Source: Deltaproteobacteria bacterium (GTDB lineage Bacteria; Desulfobacterota; DSM-4660; Desulfatiglandales; B25-G16). From it: 22,008 bases of DNA. The stretch covers positions 1 through 22,008 of the forward strand of contig JAGYMO010000123.1 in assembly GCA_018400255.1 (NCBI GenBank). Direction: 5' to 3'. The notes beneath the pieces are model-generated. The model had not been told where the DNA came from. It ran no database searches and saw only the letters and a list, made by a program, of their open reading frames with translations. A program made the translations under genes and the position numbers. Positions 7,613-15,811 of this stretch are shown here, one piece after another; the first letter of the stretch is position 1; each line of letters starts with the position of its first letter.

Positions 7613-8410
7613 TTAGCCTAGCCACCTTTTTCTGCGTTTATAATGTTTCACGTCTTTATAACTGCGTTTCTGCCCAATACCTGATAGCCCCAAATAAAAT
7701 TGCTTCACATCTTCATTCTCTCTAAGGGAATCTGCCGATCCATCCAAAACAATCCTTCCGTTCTCCATAACATATCCATAAGTAGCTAAATCAAGTCCCA
7801 TTATAGCATTTTGCTCTACAAGCAGTATTGCTACCTTTTCTGTCTTATTTATCTTTTTAATAATACCGGCTATTTCCTGAACAAGCAGCGGAGCCAAGCC
7901 TAAAGAAGGCTCATCGAGAAGAACTACCTCAGGATGACCCATCAAAGATCTTCCCATGACCATCATCTGCTGCTCACCTCCGGAACAATAACCTGCTGTC
8001 CTATCTTTCAGTGATTTAAGCCTTGGAAAATATGAATAGACCATCTCCAAATCCTTGCCCATCTGACTCCTCGGACCTTTGTAGATAAGCCCCCCTGCCC
8101 GAAGATTTTCTTCAACCGTAAGGTGCTCAGCCATATGTCTTCCCTCAACCACCTGCAATATTCCAAGGGCAGCAATATCTTCAGGCCATCTGTTTTGAAT
8201 ATTCTTACCATCATAGCTAATAACGCCGTCTGTAACTGCCCCTTCCTCAGTTCTGAGTAGTCCTGATATTGCCTTCAGGGTAGTGCTTTTACCAGCGCCA
8301 TTTGCGCCTAATAGGCATGCAAGGCTTCCCTTATCCAGCTTAAGATTAACACCCTTCAGAACTAGAATAGTATTAAGGTATTTAACTTCAACATTTTCAA
8401 GCTCCAGCAT
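7613..8410 (-). CDS. livF: Liv-type ABC transporter ATPase, LivF-like (cassette A)
   Basis: A cytoplasmic ATP-binding subunit of a branched-chain-amino-acid-type (HAAT family) importer. It has Walker A GANGAGKS (35-42), signature CSGGEQQ (142-148), Walker B VVLLDEPSLG (162-171) and the LivF-typical VEQN (198-201). At 265 residues it is about 28 longer than E. coli LivF because of a basic C-terminal tail ending DVKHYKRRKRWLG. The same tail is found in the second copy in this window. The frame is open to a TTG at 8423-8425, but that TTGGAGGAG is itself the ribosome binding site for the ATG at 8408-8410, so I start there. It lies 141 bp after the binding-protein gene, with a large hairpin in between. 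The cargo is probably a carboxylic acid activated by the adjacent ligases, not necessarily an amino acid. Confidence 0.9.
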   Translation of the reverse strand: MLELENVEVKYLNTILVLKGVNLKLDKGSLACLLGANGAGKSTTLKAISGLLRTEEGAVTDGVISYDGKNIQNRWPEDIAALGILQVVEGRHMAEHLTVEENLRAGGLIYKGPRSQMGKDLEMVYSYFPRLKSLKDRTAGYCSGGEQQMMVMGRSLMGHPEVVLLDEPSLGLAPLLVQEIAGIIKKINKTEKVAILLVEQNAIMGLDLATYGYVMENGRIVLDGSADSLRENEDVKQFYLGLSGIGQKRSYKDVKHYKRRKRWLG

Positions 8411-8481
8411 ATATAACTCCTCCAAAGAAATTTGCAGCCGGTTTTAACTGCCCAATTATTTGATAAGGTCAAAAATAGTTT

Positions 8482-8513
8482 CCCAGACCAAGCGTTCCCA
8501 CCCTTGGTCTGGG
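8482..8513. repeat. 11-bp perfect hairpin between the binding-protein gene and livF
   Basis: CCCAGACCAAG (8482-8492) and CTTGGTCTGGG (8503-8513) pair perfectly around a 10-nt loop. It lies 39 bp past the stop of the substrate-binding protein gene and 72 bp before livF. There is no T-run, so it is probably not a full terminator. Hairpins here commonly stabilise the upstream message and raise binding-protein output above the membrane subunits. It could also be one copy of a dispersed palindromic repeat family. Confidence 0.6.
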
Positions 8514-8551
8514 TTCCAGGCATTTAAGTAATCAATGCGGCTAAATTCCTA

Positions 8552-9934
8552 TTACTCGCCTTTAACAATATAGTTAATATTAATCTTCTCATCTTTAAAG
8601 AAGCCTTTTTCCAGCATCTCATCAGGAACAAGTCTCGGAACTTCATACCAAGGGGAAAGCACTTTAACCTTTCCATCTACTATTCCAACGACACGATCAT
8701 GGTTTGCCAGTCTTCTATCATCCTTTCCTGCAGGTGCGCTGTTATATTTTGTGGTAGTATCCATTGCTGTATATCCAGCAAGTGTCTGAAGTCCAAATTC
8801 CTTTACCTCTTCTCCTGTTATCTTTTTGCATGCGGTTTCCAGATTTACCCCATCCCTTTTCATAATTCCAATTATTGCACGGCGCACTGCCTCAACCATA
8901 TTAGCCTTCATCCTAATACCCCTCATATACTGAATATTAGGCATGTCTGCCTCTTTACGATACTTATCATTAAGCATATTAGCGAATTTAACACCAGGGG
9001 CTTCAGGCTCCGCAGCAGGAATATAAACAGGTTGAGCACACATATAGCCCTCTGAAGCTTCAGGGCCAACAATGCTTAGCAATTGATCAGCAGGCGCCCA
9101 TAGATTGCCCATAAGTACCATCTTTTTGGTTAGGCCAAGTTTAAAAAGGCCTTTTTGAATGACTGCAGGGGTATGAACGATGCTGTTTGACCATATGATA
9201 TCTATTCCTTTTTTTTCAAAGTCCGAAAGATAGGCCATTACCTCAGGGTCGGTAGGTAAAAGACTGCAAAATCGTTCCGCTACTACCTCATATTTTCCTG
9301 TCTTTTTACCATGTCTTGTTGTAGGCTCAATTGCTGCTCGACCATATGCCGAATCCCAGGTAAGATGAGCAACCTTTGCCTTTATACCCTTTCCCCGTTT
9401 TGGCCAGATATTATCGATATAATATTCAATGGCGCCTGCCGCGGATTCACCATAGCTCCAGCAGTCCATATAATTCCAGGCAGGTGGATAGAGTTGTGGA
9501 TCACTAAAACCAATTCCGTAGCAGTTTATCTTATCTCTCTCTAAGACCGGCTTCATCATCTCCTGATTGGGAGAAGACCACATCTCAATAATAGTAGGCC
9601 TGGGTTTTCGAATACGAAACCGCTTATAAGCAGACATAAACCTGGCATCAATATTACCAAACTCTGCCCATTTATACTGTACCTCTACATCACCCTTTCC
9701 ATCTCCGTCAATATCTATTCCCCCTTGCTCAGCTAACCATGAGAGGTAATCTTTTCCGCCCTTCTCGCTCGGGATGGCAATAGGCGCGTATGCACCGGTC
9801 AGGTCTGTAATATTATGGATAGTAACTGTTGGTTTTTTAGCGGCAATTGCATTAGATGAAAAGGTTAGTATAAAAATGAGACTTAATGAAATAAGGATGC
9901 CTGCCATAATACCTAACGTGTTTTTTTTGTTCAT
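8552..9934 (-). CDS. ABC transporter substrate-binding protein, Leu/Ile/Val-binding family (cassette A)
   Basis: A 460-residue periplasmic type-1 binding protein (Peripla_BP_6 / LivJ-like) that captures the ligand and delivers it to the LivHM permease. The N-terminus is a Sec signal peptide: MNKK, a hydrophobic core at about 9-26, and likely cleavage in SNAIAA-KK near residue 31 or 32. No lipobox is seen, so it is probably soluble. TDLTGAYAP (43-51) is the usual first-strand motif of the family. DIDGDGKGD (74-82) is an unusual insert shaped like a calcium-binding DxDxDGxxxD-type loop, in place of the simple GGINGK segment of the cassette B homologue. A strong ribosome binding site, AAGGAGGT, lies 7 bases before the ATG. 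The gene follows livM after 127 bp, the widest gap before a gene in cassette A apart from that before livF, and may have its own promoter. Confidence 0.9.
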   Translation of the reverse strand: MNKKNTLGIMAGILISLSLIFILTFSSNAIAAKKPTVTIHNITDLTGAYAPIAIPSEKGGKDYLSWLAEQGGIDIDGDGKGDVEVQYKWAEFGNIDARFMSAYKRFRIRKPRPTIIEMWSSPNQEMMKPVLERDKINCYGIGFSDPQLYPPAWNYMDCWSYGESAAGAIEYYIDNIWPKRGKGIKAKVAHLTWDSAYGRAAIEPTTRHGKKTGKYEVVAERFCSLLPTDPEVMAYLSDFEKKGIDIIWSNSIVHTPAVIQKGLFKLGLTKKMVLMGNLWAPADQLLSIVGPEASEGYMCAQPVYIPAAEPEAPGVKFANMLNDKYRKEADMPNIQYMRGIRMKANMVEAVRRAIIGIMKRDGVNLETACKKITGEEVKEFGLQTLAGYTAMDTTTKYNSAPAGKDDRRLANHDRVVGIVDGKVKVLSPWYEVPRLVPDEMLEKGFFKDEKININYIVKGE

Positions 9935-9995
9935 CTTTCTTACCTCCTTTAGTTTGTTTGTTAATATTGATTTTTACCTTATTATTCTAATCTCT

Positions 9996-10023
9996 TATAT
10001 AACCCCCCTTTCTTTATAATCAA
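9996..10023 (-). promoter_or_regulatory. Weak candidate internal promoter before the binding-protein gene
   Basis: On the minus strand TTGATT (10023-10018) and TATATA (10001-9996) are spaced by 16 bp, each with four of six consensus matches. They lie in the AT-rich 127-bp gap between livM and the binding-protein gene. A run of GGGGGG falls inside the spacer. An internal promoter would help explain high binding-protein expression, but chance is a real alternative. Confidence 0.25.
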
Positions 10024-10061
10024 TAATGATCGTAATTTATAAATTGTAAATCGATTCCCCA

Positions 10062-11129
10062 TTAATATGGGAAAGGATGTAATCTATAAGACCTTTTAAT
10101 AATCTGCCAGCGGTGGTTTATTCCTCTAGGCTCTAATACAAGTACCACAATTACAATAAGGGAATAAATGACCAGTGAAAAGGCTGCCGATGCATAAAAA
10201 GCCATCCCACCCAGAAGCGCCTCAGTAATTGGGGTAACTAATGTAGACAACTCGTCAAGGCTCTTCCATACAACAGCCCCTGCAATGGCACCAAAAATAC
10301 TGCCAAGTCCTCCAACAACAAGGAACCCTAAATACCATATGGAATCAGTTAACGTAAACCATTCTACATTAACATACTCGTAGTAGCCCCCGCCAACGGC
10401 ACCAGCAATCCCAGCATAAAAACATCCAATGCCGAAGGCAAGTACCTTAGTGTGTGCTATATTAATACCCATTACCTCTGCTGCAATGTCATTATCACGA
10501 ACAGCAACAAAGGCTCTTCCAAGCCTTGTTCTGGAAAGATTTTTGGCAAAATAGATCATAATTACCGTCACGGTTAGAACCAGGATATAATAATACTTGT
10601 CAATCATAAAATCTATGCCTAGCAAAACCCCTGGTCTGTGTAAATACATTCCGTCCGTACCATTTGTAACTGATCTCCAGTTATTAATGGCATAAACAAT
10701 CACAAAATGCGCAGCCAAAGACGCAAATGCAAGATACAGACCCTTTATTCTCACCGCAGGTACTCCGAACAGCATACCTATAATCATCGGAACTAATCCG
10801 GCCAATGGAAGGGCAAACCAAAAGTTAAAGCCCAGGTGTTCCTGAAAAACTGCCATAGTATACATGCCAACACCCATAAATGCAGCATGGCCCAATGATA
10901 TCTGTCCCGCGTAACCAGTAATAATCTGTAGGCCTGTCATACCAATGCTAAAAGCACAGAAAACAATCAGAATAGATATAATATAATCATCTAGAATAAA
11001 TGCTATTGCATATAACAGAACAATAAATGCTATCATTAAGAACTTTCTCAGAGGTGTTCTAAAAATCTCCATAGCCTGATAGTAATTGCTGTCAAATGTG
11101 CCACATGGCCGATCTACATTAATAGTCAT
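10062..11129 (-). CDS. livM: Liv-type ABC transporter permease, LivM-like (cassette A)
   Basis: A 355-residue inner-membrane permease that pairs with LivH to form the import channel. Multiple hydrophobic helices run from about residue 30 to 330. TGYAGQISLGHAAFMGVGMY is the usual LivM segment, and GRAFVAVRDNDIAAEVMGIN is the cytoplasmic coupling loop that contacts the ATPases. The soluble N-terminus (VDRPCGTFDSNY) and the C-terminus (EPRGINHRWQIIKRSYRLHPFPY) share PCG and PFxY signatures with the cassette B LivM. The ATG follows AGAGAGGTT, and the gene starts 3 bp after the livH stop, so translation is probably coupled. Nothing looks truncated. Confidence 0.92.
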   Translation of the reverse strand: MTINVDRPCGTFDSNYYQAMEIFRTPLRKFLMIAFIVLLYAIAFILDDYIISILIVFCAFSIGMTGLQIITGYAGQISLGHAAFMGVGMYTMAVFQEHLGFNFWFALPLAGLVPMIIGMLFGVPAVRIKGLYLAFASLAAHFVIVYAINNWRSVTNGTDGMYLHRPGVLLGIDFMIDKYYYILVLTVTVIMIYFAKNLSRTRLGRAFVAVRDNDIAAEVMGINIAHTKVLAFGIGCFYAGIAGAVGGGYYEYVNVEWFTLTDSIWYLGFLVVGGLGSIFGAIAGAVVWKSLDELSTLVTPITEALLGGMAFYASAAFSLVIYSLIVIVVLVLEPRGINHRWQIIKRSYRLHPFPY

Positions 11130-11132
11130 ATT

Positions 11133-12020
11133 CTACAACCTCTCTATTCTTACTAATCCAAAAAGTCCATATGGCTTAATAAGAAGGATTAACAGTAAAA
11201 AAACAAAGGGAACAAGCATGGTTATTTCACCTGGTAATAAAGCACCGAGGTATTGTATTGCAAAAATCTGAATGATTCCAATAGCAAGCCCCGCTATAAC
11301 CGCCCCACCAAAAGACTCTAAACCACCAAAAAGAACAGCTGCAATAGCAATCAGCCCATTGGCATCAAGGTCAAGCCCAACACCCTGGATATTACCTAGC
11401 AGCATCCCCCCAATAACTGCAACAGCGCATGAAAATATCCAGCTATACTGAAAAATACGTTTCACATTGATACCAAGGTTTTGAGCAACAAGATGATCTT
11501 CGTGTACCACCCTCATTCCCAAGCCAGTGCGTGTGTATTTATAAAATGAAATAAGCAAGGCGATTACGAGCATACAGATTATAAATCCATAGACCTGTAT
11601 CTTGGGTAAGCTCAAAAATCCTACGTGCCATACCCCAAGAGGTAAAAAAGCCTCTCCGTAACCCTCGACCTCACCATGCCAGAATAAAAGGGCAATTCCC
11701 CTGAGAAAAAGCATGACACCCAATGTAACCACAATAGGTGCCAAAATAGGCTGCCCGATAAGGGGCCTCATGGAAACCCTTTCGATTATTATTGCTATGG
11801 CAGCTGCAATTGCTAAGGTTATTAAAATACTAATCCATATAGGCAAGCTCCACACTACCAGGCACTGCCAAAATGTATAGGCACCTATGACCAACATACC
11901 TGCTTGAGAAAATGCGAATATCCGTGTAGACTTATATATGATAACATAACTCACTGCCACAAGGGCATATATTCCTCCAGATGCAAGTCCAAGCATTATA
12001 CTTTTTAAAAGATCTTCCAT
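11133..12020 (-). CDS. livH: Liv-type ABC transporter permease, LivH-like (cassette A)
   Basis: A 295-residue inner-membrane permease, the usual LivH length, with about eight hydrophobic segments. The N-terminal GLASGGIYALVAVSYVIIYK is the family hallmark. YTRTGLGMRVVHEDHLVAQNLGIN is the coupling loop, and the end KPYGLFGLVRIERL is typical. It forms the translocation path with LivM. The ATG follows AGGAGAA by about 8 bases, and only 1 bp separates it from the livG stop, a clear operon arrangement. Ligand choice cannot be read from the permease. Confidence 0.92.
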   Translation of the reverse strand: MEDLLKSIMLGLASGGIYALVAVSYVIIYKSTRIFAFSQAGMLVIGAYTFWQCLVVWSLPIWISILITLAIAAAIAIIIERVSMRPLIGQPILAPIVVTLGVMLFLRGIALLFWHGEVEGYGEAFLPLGVWHVGFLSLPKIQVYGFIICMLVIALLISFYKYTRTGLGMRVVHEDHLVAQNLGINVKRIFQYSWIFSCAVAVIGGMLLGNIQGVGLDLDANGLIAIAAVLFGGLESFGGAVIAGLAIGIIQIFAIQYLGALLPGEITMLVPFVFLLLILLIKPYGLFGLVRIERL

Positions 12021-12021
12021 T

Positions 12022-12915
12022 CTATTGTTCTCCTGCTTTTCCTAAATAGGCAGAAACCACCTTTTGATTCTTACTTATCTCCTCAGGCGTACCATCTCCA
12101 ATTTTTAAACCAAAATCAAGGACCGCAATCCTATCAGCGATATCCATGACCACGCCCATATCATGCTCAATCATTACTATGGGAATTCTTAAAAATTCAT
12201 GGATGTCAACGATAAATCTTGCTATATCTTCCTTTTCATCAAGGTTCATTCCAGCCATAGGCTCGTCCAACAGTAATATCCTTGGTTCAAGCGCCAATGC
12301 CCTTCCAAGCTCCGCCCTCTTTCTTAGACCATATGAAAGCATGCCCACCGTTGTATTTCTTACCTGCTCCATCTCCAAAAAATCAACTATATCCTCGGCA
12401 ATTGCCCTCTGTCTTGCCTCTTCCCTGCGCGCCCATGGAAAATATAGCATTCCATTTAGGAAATTGTATTTTATATGGGGGTGACGCCCAGCAATTATAT
12501 TATCAATGACTGATAAACCTGTGTAAAGGGCTATATTCTGAAAGGTTCGACATATGCCCATTTCTGCTATTTTGTGGGAAGAGTAATTGGTAATCTTGGT
12601 ATCCTGAAAATAGACATCTCCCTTTTGAGCCTTATAAAAACCGCTAATTACATTTAAAAGGGTTGTCTTTCCAGCTCCATTCGGCCCAATAATAGCCAAC
12701 AATTCTCCTTCTCGCAACTCAAGGTTTACATCGCTTAACGCATTTAAGCCGCCAAAGCTTATAGTTATATCCTCCACTCTGAGTACATTCTTTTTAAAAA
12801 AGTCTTCCTCATTCGGCAAATCCCTGGTCTCCTCTATACAATCCCTTAAAAGAGTCAGGCCATAACTATACCTCTGTTCCCTTTTCTTTACTATGTCTCT
12901 GGTATCAACTGCCAT
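12022..12915 (-). CDS. livG: Liv-type ABC transporter ATPase, LivG-like with N-terminal extension (cassette A)
   Basis: The second ATPase of the cassette A importer, 297 residues. It has Walker A GPNGAGKT (77-84), Q-loop Q126, the LivG-style signature LSYGLRKRAEL (193-203), Walker B ILLLDEP (213-219) and switch histidine H251. The ABC core starts near residue 44. The first 43 residues (charged, with REQRYSYGLTLLRDCIEET) are an extension not found in E. coli LivG, and no internal ATG with a good ribosome binding site suggests a later start. The ATG at 12913-12915 follows AGAGGTG by 6 bases and lies 3 bp after the ligase stop. LivG and LivF probably form the heterodimer that drives import. No LivG counterpart for cassette B is inside the window. 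Confidence 0.92.
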   Translation of the reverse strand: MAVDTRDIVKKREQRYSYGLTLLRDCIEETRDLPNEEDFFKKNVLRVEDITISFGGLNALSDVNLELREGELLAIIGPNGAGKTTLLNVISGFYKAQKGDVYFQDTKITNYSSHKIAEMGICRTFQNIALYTGLSVIDNIIAGRHPHIKYNFLNGMLYFPWARREEARQRAIAEDIVDFLEMEQVRNTTVGMLSYGLRKRAELGRALALEPRILLLDEPMAGMNLDEKEDIARFIVDIHEFLRIPIVMIEHDMGVVMDIADRIAVLDFGLKIGDGTPEEISKNQKVVSAYLGKAGEQ

Positions 12916-12918
12916 TTT

Positions 12919-14868
12919 TTACACCTCTAAATCCTGGAGAAATATCCCAATTTTCCATGTCGATTGTCTTCCATCACGGTAGGTAACAGTAGTCTCCATT
13001 TCAACTTTATCTTCCCCCCCGTATAAACCGGATATTAAATTGTCATACCTCTTTTCCATGAAATCCCTTCTCAGCTTTCTGGTTCTGGTAAGTTCAGCCT
13101 CATCTGGGTCAAAATCTTTATGAAGAACTGCAAACCTTCTTACACGTTGCTTTTCCGGCAACACACTATTAACATTCCCCATAATACCCTTCAATAATTC
13201 TCCAACTTCTTTTTTCTGGGAAAGATCCTGGTGGGAGGTATATGCAAGATGATTCCGCTCAGCCCATCTTCCTGTATTCTCATAATCCATATTGATAATG
13301 GCAGCCACACTGTCTCTGTTGTTTCCAACCACCATACAATCCTTAATATAGGGGCTAAATTTTAATCTACCTTCAATGTATGTAGGAGAAAATCTGTCCC
13401 CATCCTTAAGTGTTTGCATATCTTTTACCCGATCAACAATGTATAATTCACCTTTATCATCCATGTAACCGCCATCACCGGTATGAAAATAGCCTGAGTG
13501 AAAGGCCTTTTTAGTTTCATCCGGCTGCTTATAATATCCTTTCACTAAACCGGTGCCCCCAAGCAGAATCTCATCATCATCCGTAATTCTTATCTCAACA
13601 CCCGGGAAAGGCTCACCTGATCCCTCAGGCCTATAATAGTCTTTCTGAACTTGTACGGTATCAAGTCCTGAGACCTCCGTGGCACCATAACCCTGAGCTA
13701 TTGGTACTCCAATCGCCCTTAATAGTTTTAGGTTATCGGGGCTTAAGGCTGCGCCAGCAGTAATAGGGCTCCTTGTTTTTCCTAATCCGATCTTATCCTG
13801 CAATGCTCTAAAAACAGACCAATAGGAAATGAACCTCAATATCTTCCAATACCATGGAATCTTCTCGCCAGACTCCTGGAATTGAGCCAAACGGTATCCA
13901 ACAGGTAAAAAAAGGTTATATACGAATTTTTTCCACCAGGGTGCGTCTATCATCTTTGACTGAATTTCAGAGCACACCATCTCCCATTGTCTTGCGCCAA
14001 ATAGAATAACCTTAGGCCCTACCTCACGGAGGTCAGATTGTATAGTCTCTGCCTTCTCTATAAAATTAACAATAATACCCTTTGACAGATTAGGTGCTAC
14101 AGTGAATATTTGCTCCCCTATCCACGCAGGAGGCAAAAAAGATAGGTTTTCATCTTTCTCATACCAGGGTAATGCCTTATCCCACCCATTGAAAATTGAT
14201 AATAAATTATTATAGGTAACCATTGATCCCTTTGGAAGACCTGTTGTGCCGGAGGTATAAAGAAGTACAGCTATATTTCCCCCGTTTTGGGAGTCAATGG
14301 ATTTTTCAAAGAAATCAGGTTGTCCCTTTTCATAGTCTTTGCCCAACTCCATCATATCATCAAAGCCTATAAGCCAAGGATCATCATAGCTCCACATTCC
14401 CTTAGCAACCCAGTAAATCAATTTTTCAACTTTTGGTATATCATCCCTAATAGAAAGAATTTTATCAACCTGTTCTTGATCATCAACCATAACTATCTTG
14501 GCTTCACTGTGGGCTATAATATACTGCAGCTCCTTTGGGGTTGCATCAATATATAAACCAACAGAAACACCGCCCAGGGCCTGAGCTGCCAATTGACCAA
14601 AAAACCACTCAGGTGCGTTTTCACCACAAATAGCAATACGATCCTCAGCCCCGAAGCCTAAGCTTGCAAGTCCTCCAGCGAATGCCCTTATGCGTTCATA
14701 GTTATCTTTCCACGTTAACTTTTGCCAGATACCGAAATCCTTATACCGATAAGCAACCCGCTTATCGCCCTTTTCCCGATAATTCTTCCGCATAAGCTTC
14801 GGAAAGGTGTCATATCCCTCTTGAGGCATGAGTTTTGCCCATGTCTCCTGTGTTATGGAGCCCTTCAT
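12919..14868 (-). CDS. Long-chain-type acyl-CoA synthetase (AMP-forming), cassette A
   Basis: A 649-residue ANL-superfamily ligase of the larger, long-chain or bubblegum-like type. It activates a carboxylic acid with ATP and CoA via an acyl-adenylate. The motifs are complete: P-loop YTSGTTGLPKG (204-214), A5 GYGATE (393-398), HTGD (462-465), DRVKD hinge (479-483), and LTRTRKLRRDF near the end with K598 as the probable A10 lysine. No signal peptide is seen, so it is likely cytoplasmic or peripheral to the membrane. The ATG follows AAGGAGT, which overlaps the stop region of the lipoprotein gene (12-bp gap), and livG begins 3 bp after its stop. Its place in the transporter operon suggests it traps the imported acid as a CoA ester. 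Family resemblance does not settle whether that is a fatty, aromatic or dicarboxylic acid. Confidence 0.92.
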   Translation of the reverse strand: MKGSITQETWAKLMPQEGYDTFPKLMRKNYREKGDKRVAYRYKDFGIWQKLTWKDNYERIRAFAGGLASLGFGAEDRIAICGENAPEWFFGQLAAQALGGVSVGLYIDATPKELQYIIAHSEAKIVMVDDQEQVDKILSIRDDIPKVEKLIYWVAKGMWSYDDPWLIGFDDMMELGKDYEKGQPDFFEKSIDSQNGGNIAVLLYTSGTTGLPKGSMVTYNNLLSIFNGWDKALPWYEKDENLSFLPPAWIGEQIFTVAPNLSKGIIVNFIEKAETIQSDLREVGPKVILFGARQWEMVCSEIQSKMIDAPWWKKFVYNLFLPVGYRLAQFQESGEKIPWYWKILRFISYWSVFRALQDKIGLGKTRSPITAGAALSPDNLKLLRAIGVPIAQGYGATEVSGLDTVQVQKDYYRPEGSGEPFPGVEIRITDDDEILLGGTGLVKGYYKQPDETKKAFHSGYFHTGDGGYMDDKGELYIVDRVKDMQTLKDGDRFSPTYIEGRLKFSPYIKDCMVVGNNRDSVAAIINMDYENTGRWAERNHLAYTSHQDLSQKKEVGELLKGIMGNVNSVLPEKQRVRRFAVLHKDFDPDEAELTRTRKLRRDFMEKRYDNLISGLYGGEDKVEMETTVTYRDGRQSTWKIGIFLQDLEV

Positions 14869-14880
14869 CCTATAAACTCC

Positions 14881-15477
14881 TTATAATGCTGGAACTTTAA
14901 ACTCTGAGGAGAATTCCTGAAATTTCTTGCCCAAACTTGGAACATCCGCTAGAGATGTAGCGTAACGTGCTTTGATATAAAAGGTCTTTTTATCTGCACC
15001 AAGTTCTTTCCATACACCATTAAGTGCGCCAACCGCACCCTTGATTCCTTCTCCCCCTCCTAAACCTCGAAGGACGTATGAACCTATCATTCCCCCATAG
15101 ATAAGAGGTGATGTATAAGACCAGCTAATTTCATCATTTCCCGGGATATAGGTAATAGGCATTGATCCACTTTGAATGATAGTCTTATCAGCGGTACCAT
15201 CATCCACCTTCACTTCAAAATTGAAATCACTGACCCTGGCTAATACCTTCTGTGCATTTGAGAGAGTAAATGTTGTGCTAAAAACAAACACATCCGTCTT
15301 CTGGAACTTGTCTGCGGCAATCGGGTTAAGGCGTTCTACACTAACATCTGTTATCTTTACAGGAGATAATGCACCTGGCGCAGATACTGTCTTTACTGAA
15401 GCGCAAGACACCATTAATCCCATACTGATTATTGCCACCAATAAACTAGCCATAGACCAACTCATTTTTTTTGCCAT
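14881..15477 (-). CDS. LEA type 2 / WHy-like lipoprotein (cassette A)
   Basis: A 198-residue predicted lipoprotein. MAKK and a hydrophobic stretch lead to LMVSC, with C25 as the likely lipidated cysteine. Ala follows it, which is compatible with outer-membrane sorting. The rest is beta-rich, with a VFSTTFTLSNAQ segment followed by SDFNFEVKVDD, resembling LEA14-like (water-stress and hypersensitive response) domains. A glycine-rich patch GLGGGEGIKG lies in the second half. The ATG has GGAGG 4-5 bases upstream. It is the first gene of the cassette A operon, 12 bp before the ligase gene. A second protein of the same length and type lies beside cassette B. I infer a cell-envelope role in handling the substrate. 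The domain call rests on pattern only and is less certain than for the cassette B protein. Confidence 0.72.
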   Translation of the reverse strand: MAKKMSWSMASLLVAIISMGLMVSCASVKTVSAPGALSPVKITDVSVERLNPIAADKFQKTDVFVFSTTFTLSNAQKVLARVSDFNFEVKVDDGTADKTIIQSGSMPITYIPGNDEISWSYTSPLIYGGMIGSYVLRGLGGGEGIKGAVGALNGVWKELGADKKTFYIKARYATSLADVPSLGKKFQEFSSEFKVPAL

Positions 15478-15553
15478 TTTTTCCTCCTTTTTTTTGGTTT
15501 ATCTACTGTTTATGAATACCTTAACAATATCTAGATATAAATAACCGGATATT

Positions 15554-15772
15554 TTAATCTACTATTTCGTCCCTTTGAAAAACATCCTCCTTGTAAGCAT
15601 CTAAAAGCGTGCAATTCTCACTACATTGAGCTTCAGCCTTATTGCTTCCCCTATTAGTGAAATGCCTTTCATAATAACCACACTTGGTTGATCCATCATG
15701 GTATACCATAACAGTTACCCACGCCTTAACGATATCACAATATAATTTTGTAGCAGTTACTTTCCATCCCAT
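15554..15772 (-). CDS. Small cysteine-containing protein of unknown function
   Basis: A 72-residue hydrophilic protein that I cannot assign to a family. It has four cysteines (C12, C31, C50, C54), the last two as CSENC. The N-terminal part MGWKVTATKLYCD followed by WVTVMVYHDGSTKC looks like alternating beta strands. No signal peptide or membrane segment is seen. The ATG at 15770-15772 has AAGGAAAG about 10 bases upstream. The cysteines could bind a metal, which is inference. It lies between the lipoprotein gene of cassette A (76 bp downstream) and a broken small gene upstream, all on one strand. A palindrome, ATATCTAGATAT (15527-15538), sits in the gap before the lipoprotein gene. Confidence 0.65.
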   Translation of the reverse strand: MGWKVTATKLYCDIVKAWVTVMVYHDGSTKCGYYERHFTNRGSNKAEAQCSENCTLLDAYKEDVFQRDEIVD

Positions 15773-15811
15773 TTTATTACAACTTTCCTTAATTTTTAAT
15801 ATAGCTCAGAA

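Noticed and set aside
8411..8425. TTG start adding five residues (MEELY) to the cassette A LivF
   Set aside because: Those bases form the GGAGGAG ribosome binding site for the ATG at 8408-8410.
10034..10045. AATTTATAAATT palindrome between the binding-protein gene and livM
   Set aside because: It is a pure A/T palindrome in very AT-rich DNA and is expected by chance.
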